Shown: positions 52,411 to 59,849 of the stretch, piece by piece | Numbering within the stretch: the stretch's first letter is position 1 | How the letters are laid out: each line of letters opens with the position of its first letter | DNA from: Deltaproteobacteria bacterium | GTDB lineage: Bacteria; Acidobacteriota; Thermoanaerobaculia; Multivoradales; JAHZIX01 | DNA length: 64,000 bases | Direction of reading: 5' to 3' | NCBI GenBank assembly: GCA_022601195.1 | Contig: JAHZIX010000026.1 | Span: 1-64,000, forward strand | Program-made: the position numbers and the translations under genes | Notes under the pieces: model-generated | Told to the model about the DNA's origin: nothing | What the model saw: only the letters and a program-made list of their open reading frames with translations | The model's database searches: none

Positions 52411-53071
52411 CTCTTCCTCCGATTCGTTCTCTAGGGGCCGGAAGCCCTACGGGCAGAGAGTATGCCTGTCTTAGTTCCGCCATTCTCCCCGGGCCGGCCT
52501 TCTGAGGACGCCGTATTCACCTGAATCCATGGCGTCAGAAGGCGATTTTGCTCCTCGGCATAGTGTCACGATGCCTGCGGCGCAAAATGCGTCTACTCTC
52601 TTCGCTCTCCAGGCGTCTCGCGACGAAGTGGGTGAGAAGCTCGGCCTGGAAATACCAATCTCACGAACTGCGGCCCCATGGGAAAGCTCGATGTCGTCTT
52701 GCGGACTGGGGCCATGCTCTTCGAGGTGACGGGGGAAGTCAAGGTCGAAGTAGGTGATGAAGGGAGGGGGAGGTGGTCGGGTGAGATGGAAAAGCTAGTC
52801 CAGTGCTCCCTTCTCACCCAGCTCCTGCCGCGGCGTCGTACCTACCGGGTTCTCCGACCTCAGAAGGCCTTTACTTCTCTTGGCAGGGAGTGTCCTTCTA
52901 CCTGCGCCTTCGAAATCACCCCCTCCTTGGAGCTTGAAGGGGTTTTCGGTCTTCCCACTCTCAATGCCAGGCCTTGGTGGAGGAGCCCAGATCAGGATTC
53001 GAGCCTGGGAAGCTAGGAGCCCTATCCTTTGGGGTAGTTCCAGCTCCTTGATCCTAGGCTAAAATCTGCTG
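52411..53071. other. Intergenic, 660 bp, no gene seen
   Basis: No convincing gene or RNA. Bases 52877-52944 resemble 35087-35152 in another intergenic region, with the core CCTGCGYCTTYGAAATCA at 52901 and 35108. This may be an old dispersed repeat. Confidence 0.45.
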
Positions 53072-54028
53072 ATGAACCGTTCCAAAGGAGCTAGCTCAAC
53101 CCCTCTCCAGTCCTCCTCGAAAATCCGCGATGGGGTGTCTCGGGTCCTCGACAGCCTTCCTTCCGACGAACCTCAGGCGGCGGCCCGCTCAGCCCGTCGC
53201 CGGCTCAAGAAGAAGGAGACCAAGAGGGTCGTGCAGGGGGCTTTGGAGAAGCATTTTGCCAGCGAAGAGCTCAAGCCTTATCAAGGGGAGCTGATCAAGC
53301 TCCAGCAACACATCGAGAAGACGGGAAAGAAGGTCATCATCCTCTTCGATGGCCGTGACGCCTCCGGAAAGGGCGGGACGATTCGCCGAGTCACCCGCTA
53401 CATGAATGAAAAGCGTTACCGAGTCGTGGCCCTGGGTAAACCCACGGATCAACAAAAGACCGAGCTTCACATGAAGCGCTACATTGAGCAGCTACCCCAT
53501 GCTGGGGAGATCGTCCTCTTTGACCGTAGCTGGTACAACCGCGCTATGGTCGAACCGGTTATGGGATTCTGCACTCCGAAACAATACCGGAGCTTTATGA
53601 AGCGTGTTTCCGGTTACGAGGAACGAATTCTTGCCGATGGCACGACCTACCTGATCAAGCTCTACTTTTCGGTCTCGAAATCCGAACAGAATCGACGGTT
53701 CGAGCGCCGTCGCCACGATCCGCTACGGCGATGGAAATTGAGCGAGGTAGATCTGCAGGCGCAGGACCTATGGGACGAGTTTACGTTGAAAAAATTTCAG
53801 TTGTTGCAGAAGACGCATACGGAAATTTCTCCCTGGCACATTATCCGCTCCGACAACAAACAACTGGCGCGGCGGGAGACAATCAAGTTGATTCTCAATC
53901 TCGTGCCCTACCGGGGGCGTAGCCGGAGAATCGATTTCCAGTTGGACCCTGATGTCGTCATTTCCGGTAAGAGGGAGCTTCAATTGATGAGAAAGCAGCG
54001 ACGTAAACATGGGAAGTTTCTAACCTAG
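53072..54028 (+). CDS. ppk2: Polyphosphate kinase 2 (first of two)
   Basis: 318 residues. PPK2 transfers phosphate between polyphosphate and nucleotides (mainly phosphorylating NDP or NMP). The Walker A loop is FDGRDASGKGGTIRR, the lid and substrate loop include GKPTDQQKTELHMKRYIEQL, and Walker B is VLFDRSWYNRAMVEPVMGFC. The C-terminal region has WKLSEVDLQAQDLWDEF. An N-terminal extension of about 70 residues (basic, Ser/Ala-rich) is longer than in the second copy. No strong ribosome binding site precedes the ATG. It shares the operon with the next gene (9 bp gap). The AMP-, ADP- or GDP-type preference (class I, II or III) cannot be decided by eye. Confidence 0.93.
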   Translation: MNRSKGASSTPLQSSSKIRDGVSRVLDSLPSDEPQAAARSARRRLKKKETKRVVQGALEKHFASEELKPYQGELIKLQQHIEKTGKKVIILFDGRDASGKGGTIRRVTRYMNEKRYRVVALGKPTDQQKTELHMKRYIEQLPHAGEIVLFDRSWYNRAMVEPVMGFCTPKQYRSFMKRVSGYEERILADGTTYLIKLYFSVSKSEQNRRFERRRHDPLRRWKLSEVDLQAQDLWDEFTLKKFQLLQKTHTEISPWHIIRSDNKQLARRETIKLILNLVPYRGRSRRIDFQLDPDVVISGKRELQLMRKQRRKHGKFLT

Positions 54029-54037
54029 GGACCTGGG

Positions 54038-54880
54038 ATGACCATGAAAGAAAAGACTTCCAGGGCCCAAAAAGGCGCCGCCAAAAACGAGGAAGAGGGC
54101 TCCGGGAAGGTTGCCTTCACCTACAGAAAGAAATTGAGCCGCCTCCAAGTCGAGCTACTCAAGTTTCAAAATCACGTCAAGGATCAGGGCTTGCGAGTTG
54201 TCCTTCTGTTCGAAGGTCGCGACGCCGCCGGTAAGGGCGGTACCATCAAGCGCTTTACTGAGCATCTCAATCCCCGGGGAGCTCGAGTTGTGGCACTGGA
54301 AAAGCCCAGCAGCCGAGAACGAACCCAGTGGTACTTTCAGCGCTACGTGAGTCATCTTCCGGCAGCGGGAGAGATCGTTTTCTTCGATCGCAGTTGGTAT
54401 AACCGGGCCATGGTCGAACCGGTCATGGGATTCTGTTCCGACGAGCAGAACAAACGCTTCCTCAAGGACGTGCCCCTGTTTGAAAAACTGTTGGTCAAAG
54501 ACGGTATTCTCCTCTTTAAATACTATTTCTCCGTCTCGAAGGAAGAGCAACAGCGGCGATTTGAGTCTCGCAAGGTCGATCCTCTCAAGCGGTTCAAGAT
54601 CTCTCCGGTGGACCAGCAAGCACAAAAGCTGTGGAACCAATACACGATCAAGAAGTTTCAGATGCTCGGCGAGTCCAATCGCACCCTAACTCCTTGGGTG
54701 ATCATCCGCTCAGACGATAAGAAGCAGGCGCGCATCGGGTGTATACAGCACTTCCTTGGCGAGGTTCTCTACCCAGAAAAGCCGACGGACAATCGCTTCG
54801 AGACGAACCCGGAGGTGGTGATTTCCGGAATCGATGAGCTCAAGTACCTAGAAGAGAACTTCTTCGAGATGAGGGAATAG
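54038..54880 (+). CDS. ppk2: Polyphosphate kinase 2 (second of two)
   Basis: 280 residues, 9 bp after the first copy. Motifs: FEGRDAAGKGGTIKRF (P-loop), EKPSSRERTQWYFQRYVSHL, VFFDRSWYNRAMVEPVMGFC (Walker B). Later KRFKISPVDQQAQKLWNQYT and VIIRSDDKKQAR match PPK2 domain ends. It is a paralogue of the upstream gene, with similarity high in the core but different flanks, so an old tandem duplication or pairing is likely. Two PPK2 enzymes in tandem could differ in nucleotide specificity. The start could be the ATG at 54038 or 54044. Confidence 0.93.
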   Translation: MTMKEKTSRAQKGAAKNEEEGSGKVAFTYRKKLSRLQVELLKFQNHVKDQGLRVVLLFEGRDAAGKGGTIKRFTEHLNPRGARVVALEKPSSRERTQWYFQRYVSHLPAAGEIVFFDRSWYNRAMVEPVMGFCSDEQNKRFLKDVPLFEKLLVKDGILLFKYYFSVSKEEQQRRFESRKVDPLKRFKISPVDQQAQKLWNQYTIKKFQMLGESNRTLTPWVIIRSDDKKQARIGCIQHFLGEVLYPEKPTDNRFETNPEVVISGIDELKYLEENFFEMRE

Positions 54881-55540
54881 CGCCTCTCCTCCCACTTCTA
54901 CTCGATGCTCTACAGCGTCAGCAGACGGATCCGCTATTGCTGCATCTCTCCCTTCGGTTCCTCCCTCACTCCTCATCAGCCTTCTGCAACGACCCCATCT
55001 TCACCTGCATTTAGAGCTTCAGAATCCGATTCTGTTTCAGGGTGGGGTGTCACTCAAAACGCGCCTTCGGAGTCATCTTCCCTTTTTTGGAATTTCCGGC
55101 CTCTAGAGCGCCTTCGGCGACCTCGGTGAGAAGAAGGGATTAGCGTGCCAGCGGGCAAATTTCCTGGAATCTCTATACACCCTCTCGGGGTCTCTGTGAG
55201 AGACTCCCCACAGAAATCTGAACTACTTCGAAGCCGGCTCGAGCCGTCGCTAGAAGTGAGGCTAAGGCAGCTTGCGACCTTGCTGGGAAGATGGCAAGGG
55301 CCGTGCGGGGTTGCCCTGAAGGTCCTCATTTCCCCTGCTTCTCGCTGCGAGTCCGATGAGCGCCGAAGGCGCCCGTTGCTATTCAGTGAGAGGGAGGAAT
55401 CGGGCGGTGAGTTCAGGAGAGAGACCGAAGGAAAGAGCCAGACTCGTGGAGCATCTTTCGGTGCCAAAGGCAGGGTATGAAGCCGCCTGGGCTCGTGAGG
55501 AAACCCTTCATAGCTCCATGGCTGGCGGCGGAGGTTCTGA
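54881..55540. other. Intergenic, 660 bp, no gene seen
   Basis: No convincing gene. The 10-mer GCGCCTTCGG occurs at 55061 and 55109 and its complement CCGAAGGCGC at 55363, the last inside a small hairpin (GCGCC-GAA-GGCGC, 55360-55372). Frames across 55145-55480 have no family resemblance. Confidence 0.45.
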
Positions 55541-56944
55541 ATGACCGGGCGACGAAAAACTGCTTGGGCTGGAGTGGTACTGCTTGTGGGGCTAGCTCTC
55601 GTGGGGTTTACCTTGTGGTATCACCTGGCCCGTAAGGAAGCGCCGGCCACTTTCGATGACCCAGAAACCCATTTCAAATATGGCGCTATCGGTCAGAAAC
55701 AGGGTTTTCCCTACTACCTTTGGGCAGTCATGCCCGAGGTCTTTGGCGATCTTCTTCCAGCGCCGGGAGGTTGGGAGTCCCTCGGGTTTATTGAGGAAGG
55801 AAGGGGCTATCCGGTAGGTTTTGCCAAGCAAACGGTAGGTTTCCCAGGGCTGAGCCCCAATTGTGCTCTCTGCCACACGGGCCGCTACCGGACTTCCCCG
55901 GGAGCGCAACCGGTAGTGGTACCCGGTGCTCCCGCCGGTGCCCTCGACTTCGAGGCCTTCAATGACTTCGTCTTCGCCGCGGCGAACGATCCACGATTCG
56001 ATCCAGGGATCCTCATGCCGGCCATCGAGGCCCGCTTCTCTCTCACTTGGAGTGAGAGTCTGGTGTACCGTTTCGTGTTGTTACCGACGGTCGCCAAGAC
56101 ATTGCGCAAGCAGCAGCAGGGAGCCAGCTGGATGGCCGGTCGACCTGCGGCAGGTCGGGGTCGCTTCGATGCATTCAATCTCTTCAAGATCAGCATCCTC
56201 GGACTCCCGGACGATGGCTCCATCGGCACCTCGGACTATCCTCCCCTGTGGAACCAGGGTGCCCGGGACGGCCAGTATTTGCATTGGAACGGTAGCGGGA
56301 ACAGCCTTCACGATGACGATTTGATGTCCGTCTACCCGTTGAACCTAGGGCCTTCCGGCTTTCTCCCCGAGAGCTTCGATCGGGTGACTCGCTACTTGCG
56401 AGATCTACCTGCTCCCTCTTTTCCCTTCGCCATCGACGCCGAAGCTGCGGCCCGTGGGGAAGCTCTCTACGACCGACACTGCGGCTCCTGTCATTCTTTT
56501 GATGGTGATCAAGTCGGGCAGGTGACCCCGCAAGCGGAAGTCGGTACCGATGACGCCTTCCTGGAGATGTGGAGCCAGGCCTTCGTGGATCGGCTGGGGG
56601 CTATCGATTCACCTCCTTTCGTCTTCCCCAGCCTGCGCCGCACCGACGGCTATCTCAATGTACCCCTGGATGGCGGCTGGATGAGAGCCCCTTTCCTCCA
56701 CAATGGCTCCGTACCGTCCTTGCGCGCCTTGCTCGAGCCGGTGGCGTCGAGACCGGTGAGCTTCTACCGGGGGAATGAGATCTACGATCCGGTCGAGTTG
56801 GGTTTCGTTTCGACGCAAGGAGGAGAGGGGACGAGCGAGTACGATACGTCGATTCGGGGAAACTCCAATGCCGGGCATTTGTACGGCACCGATCTGGCCG
56901 AGGAGGAGAAGTCTGATCTTCTCGCTTTTCTCCGGACCCTCTGA
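55541..56944 (+). CDS. Di-haem c-type cytochrome, RoxA-like (first of two)
   Basis: 467 residues. An N-terminal TM or signal helix (WAGVVLLVGLALVGFTLWYH) is followed by two c-haem sites: CALCH (108-112) and CGSCH (about 314-318). About 206 residues separate the haems, close to the spacing in rubber oxygenase RoxA. The late motif MRAPFLHNGSVPSLRALLEP corresponds to the RoxA signature APYLHNGSVPTL. RoxA enzymes are secreted dioxygenases that cleave polyisoprene; the wider family is the bacterial di-haem CCP/MauG-like superfamily, so peroxidase-type chemistry is also possible. It is a tandem partner of the next gene (115 bp gap). Haem maturation would require a Ccs or Ccm system. Function beyond electron transfer or oxygenation is not certain. 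Confidence 0.78.
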   Translation: MTGRRKTAWAGVVLLVGLALVGFTLWYHLARKEAPATFDDPETHFKYGAIGQKQGFPYYLWAVMPEVFGDLLPAPGGWESLGFIEEGRGYPVGFAKQTVGFPGLSPNCALCHTGRYRTSPGAQPVVVPGAPAGALDFEAFNDFVFAAANDPRFDPGILMPAIEARFSLTWSESLVYRFVLLPTVAKTLRKQQQGASWMAGRPAAGRGRFDAFNLFKISILGLPDDGSIGTSDYPPLWNQGARDGQYLHWNGSGNSLHDDDLMSVYPLNLGPSGFLPESFDRVTRYLRDLPAPSFPFAIDAEAAARGEALYDRHCGSCHSFDGDQVGQVTPQAEVGTDDAFLEMWSQAFVDRLGAIDSPPFVFPSLRRTDGYLNVPLDGGWMRAPFLHNGSVPSLRALLEPVASRPVSFYRGNEIYDPVELGFVSTQGGEGTSEYDTSIRGNSNAGHLYGTDLAEEEKSDLLAFLRTL

Positions 56945-57059
56945 GCCAGGCCCTCAGCCCGGTCAGACGGTGGCCTCAGAAAGGCGTTTCAGAGTGACCT
57001 ACGGAATAGGGCCTGGAGACAAATCGAAGGTTCGATAGGGAAAGGCCGAAGGAAGAAGC

Positions 57060-58862
57060 ATGAAGAAACTGAGTCTGTTTCTATTGGCGATGGCGATCTG
57101 CCTGGTGGCCTTTCGATCTTGGTGGCAGCCAAGGCTGGCGAAAGAGGCCGCCGAGCTATCGGTTCCCAGGGCGACCTCTGACCTTCGGGAAACTCGTCTC
57201 GATGTCGGTTTGAGCGAGGCGGAGGCGAAACTCTGGCATCATCACGATGAGGGGAGCGGCTTTCTTCCTCTCAGTTTCTTCTACGCCCTGGAAGACTCCC
57301 AGACGGGCAAGCCCTTCATTGAGGCCTTGTCTCGCTTCGGCTTCGTACCCGATCCTAGCAATCAGCACGGTTTGCCCATCGGCCTGTCCGCGGCTCCCCT
57401 TTCCACGGCCCCCAACAAGGCCCTAATGGTGGGGGTCAGCTGCGCGGCTTGCCACTCCGGTCAATACACCTACCAGGGGGCGGTGATGACCATCGACGGC
57501 GCTCCCAACATGCTCGATTTCGAGGCTCTTCTCGATAGCTTGGAGGGGGATCTGGCCGCCACTCTGGGCTCACCGAGCAAGCTCTTCAAGCTGATCGAAT
57601 CGGTGATGGCCTGGGAGCAGCGACTTGGGGCCGAGGAAAAGCTCCTCGAAATGCACCCATCGGCCCGACGGTTGGTTGCCGACGCGGCGGAGGCCGACGA
57701 GGGCCATCCCCTAAAGGCGACGAGGGCTCATCTGGAGGCGGGCCTCCACGCGGCGTACCATGCTGAAACGCCGGCAGCGGCATCCGCCAGGCTCATTGAC
57801 GTCGCTGGGGGGCTCCAGGGCCTCGCACCGGAGGCTTCCGACGGTGGAGCCAATGATGACGCTGGAGCTTGGCAGCATTTGAAGGACGGCTTTGCCAAGA
57901 TGGGAGAGGATCTCGCCTTCCTGCGCCGCCATGGGGAGCGTCTCGTGACTCTGAAGAAATCCTACGTCGGGGAGACGGCGGGGGGGCCCGGCCGGGCCGA
58001 CTCCTTCGATGCGATCTGGGACCTCCTGGTGCAAACCGAGCAGGTGACTCCGATGACCGCTCCGGTGAGCATTCCCCATCTCTTTGGGTACGCCGACTTT
58101 CATTGGGTCCACTGGGATGGGAATTCCTCTGCGGCCATGGGGCGTGACTACGCCCAAGCCATCGCCCTCGGTGCGGACTATTTCCGTGACACTCACGTAT
58201 CCACCGTCCTGCCTCACAACGTCATCGAGCTCGAGCTGACAGCTCACCGGTTGCAGGCACCCGTTTGGCCAGCTGAGTTTCTCGGTGCCATCGACGCTCA
58301 GCTGGTGGTCAAGGGCGAAGCCCTCTACGCCCAACACTGCCTCTCTTGCCACAGCGAGGAAACCCTGACTCCCCTCGAAGAAATTGGCACCGACCCCCAG
58401 CGGGCCGAGAACTTCGCCGCTCTTTCCCAGGACGGCAAGAGCTACGCGGATCTACTCATCGAGTTGGGCAATGCTGCTGCGAGCTCCAGCTTCGCCTCCC
58501 ACGGGGTTACAGAGGAGGACCTGGCTCCGGTGGAGCGCAGTGATCATCCCACTTGGCGAGTGACTGGCGCCTATCACACCCGTCGTTTGGGGGGGATTTG
58601 GGCCAGTCCGCCGTACCTCCACAATGGCTCCGTACCCACCCTTTGGGATCTCCTCCAGCCGGTCTCCGCTCGGCCACAGAAATTTGCTGTCGGCAGGGAG
58701 CTCGACGCCAAGAAAGTCGGCATCGATGTGGACCGGCAAGGCGCTGGAGCCTGGGTCTTCGATGTTACCCAAAAGGGCAACGCCAACACCGGCCACACTT
58801 ACGGTAGCAAGCTAGTCGACGCCGATAAATGGGCCCTGGTGGAGTATATGAAGACCTTGTGA
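57060..58862 (+). CDS. Di-haem c-type cytochrome, RoxA-like (second of two)
   Basis: 600 residues. A signal helix (LSLFLLAMAICLVAFRSWW) is followed by CAACH (128-132) and CLSCH (about 427-431). After the second haem come LGGIWASPPYLHNGSVPTLW (the RoxA-type block) and GNANTGHTYGSKL, usual near the distal pocket. It is longer than its upstream paralogue by an insert of about 95 residues between the haems. A charged region (EETLTPLEEIGTDPQRAENF) follows the second haem. GGAAGAAG lies just before the ATG. It may be co-transcribed with the upstream gene, giving a pair of secreted or periplasmic di-haem proteins. A perfect 12-bp inverted repeat follows at 58982-59018. Confidence 0.8.
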   Translation: MKKLSLFLLAMAICLVAFRSWWQPRLAKEAAELSVPRATSDLRETRLDVGLSEAEAKLWHHHDEGSGFLPLSFFYALEDSQTGKPFIEALSRFGFVPDPSNQHGLPIGLSAAPLSTAPNKALMVGVSCAACHSGQYTYQGAVMTIDGAPNMLDFEALLDSLEGDLAATLGSPSKLFKLIESVMAWEQRLGAEEKLLEMHPSARRLVADAAEADEGHPLKATRAHLEAGLHAAYHAETPAAASARLIDVAGGLQGLAPEASDGGANDDAGAWQHLKDGFAKMGEDLAFLRRHGERLVTLKKSYVGETAGGPGRADSFDAIWDLLVQTEQVTPMTAPVSIPHLFGYADFHWVHWDGNSSAAMGRDYAQAIALGADYFRDTHVSTVLPHNVIELELTAHRLQAPVWPAEFLGAIDAQLVVKGEALYAQHCLSCHSEETLTPLEEIGTDPQRAENFAALSQDGKSYADLLIELGNAAASSSFASHGVTEEDLAPVERSDHPTWRVTGAYHTRRLGGIWASPPYLHNGSVPTLWDLLQPVSARPQKFAVGRELDAKKVGIDVDRQGAGAWVFDVTQKGNANTGHTYGSKLVDADKWALVEYMKTL

Positions 58863-58981
58863 TGGTCCTGCTTTTGCCGGGCTGAGCCTCGTTTGGGTGG
58901 TGGGATCGCCAGGCTCTTTGTTTCTCGACCTAGTGACTCGATCTCTGGGTGAGCCTTTCCATCGCCGAAGAGCAAGGGACA

Positions 58982-59018
58982 GACTCCAGGCCCAGGAGTT
59001 TTTTCGGGGCCTGGAGTC
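58982..59018. repeat. Perfect 12-bp inverted repeat after cytochrome gene
   Basis: GACTCCAGGCCC (58982-58993) and GGGCCTGGAGTC (59007-59018) form a 12-bp stem with a 13-nt loop containing six T. No T tract follows the stem, so it is not a standard intrinsic terminator, but its position between the convergent cytochrome and small secreted genes fits a transcript end. Confidence 0.7.
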
Positions 59019-59053
59019 GGGGTTCTTCTAAACCTTAAGTGGGCTTGTCCATA

Positions 59054-59092
59054 CCGGTTATCTAGGCCGGTTATGTAGGCTGGTTATCTAGA
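59054..59092. repeat. 13-bp tandem repeat x3
   Basis: CCGGTTATCTAGG (59054-59066), CCGGTTATGTAGG (59067-59079) and CTGGTTATCTAGA (59080-59092) are head to tail. They abut and slightly overlap the 3' end of the small secreted gene, whose TAG stop is at 59088-59090. Confidence 0.85.
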
Positions 59093-59501
59093 CTGGGCTG
59101 CCATTACAGAATAGTCCGATGCAGAAAGATCCAGAGTAGTTCCAATAATAGCCGGACGGGGGCAGATGTCGAAATCGGCAGGTTTGCTTGATCTCCAAGA
59201 GCTTTCCGTTGGAACAGCAGAATTCTGTCTCGACATAGCGGACCTGCCCTTCAACAGAGCAGGAGTAGAGGGAGGAAGTGCCCGGATTGATGCCAGCCGG
59301 TCCGCTGCTGCTCGCCTTGGACACCGGGGCCGTCGCTATGCAGGTCGGCGAGGAAACGGCTTCCACTGGGGTAGGGGCTACATCGAGCTGTCGAGAGTCT
59401 TGGTGAGACTCTAGCTCGAGGTCGGCTGGCTCGGCTGCCAACAGGGGGCTACCAGCGAGGCAAGTCAACGCCAGAAAAGAGACGATGAGAAGTCGATTCA
59501 T
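59088..59501 (-). CDS. Small secreted Cys-rich protein, unknown
   Basis: 137 residues. The ATG at 59501 is chosen because GGAGGG lies 7 nt upstream; a longer frame from 59567 has no such site. The signal peptide is LLIVSFLALTCLAGSPLLAA. The first part of the mature protein is acidic and then Ser/Pro-rich (PADLELESHQDSRQLDVAPT). The C-terminal half has seven cysteines, for example YSCSVEG, FCCSNGK, TCRFRH, FCIGLFCNG, suggesting disulfides in a small domain. No family is recognised. It resembles the two small secreted proteins near the left end in design but not in sequence. Expected location is extracellular. Confidence 0.65.
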   Translation of the reverse strand: MNRLLIVSFLALTCLAGSPLLAAEPADLELESHQDSRQLDVAPTPVEAVSSPTCIATAPVSKASSSGPAGINPGTSSLYSCSVEGQVRYVETEFCCSNGKLLEIKQTCRFRHLPPSGYYWNYSGSFCIGLFCNGSPV

Positions 59502-59849
59502 GAGAAATCCCTCCGAGTTTTCAATAAAAGAATGGAACTGGTTGCGATGAGTGAAAACAGTACGCAATGAAGTGGCGCCCTTCGGTATCTAACCGGATGA
59601 GAGCTTCAGGTCAGTGGTTTCCCGGAGCCCTGCGGTCCATCCCGCGACTGGTGAGCACGGAAGCAACACTGGTTGCCCAATGCCCTCCCTGAGTCTTTCA
59701 ATCGATCCTCCTTTCCTTATCGGTCGCGACTCCCACCACTCTGGCCTCCGGTGGAACCGACCCGGATGGAATCGAGGTGATGAGGAGTCGCTATCTGGAG
59801 AATCACGCGAACGAAACGGGAAAAAAGAATCAGAGCCTGGGAAAAAATC
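59502..59849. other. Intergenic, no gene seen
   Basis: Upstream region of the small secreted gene and 3' flank of the kinase gene. No structured RNA, terminator or coding frame was convincing. Confidence 0.4.

Noticed and set aside
52960..53020. tRNA-like GATTCGAGCC stretch
   Set aside because: No acceptor stem or anticodon arm can be folded around it.
55145..55480. 111-codon frame upstream of the first cytochrome
   Set aside because: No signal, domain or ribosome binding site; biased composition.
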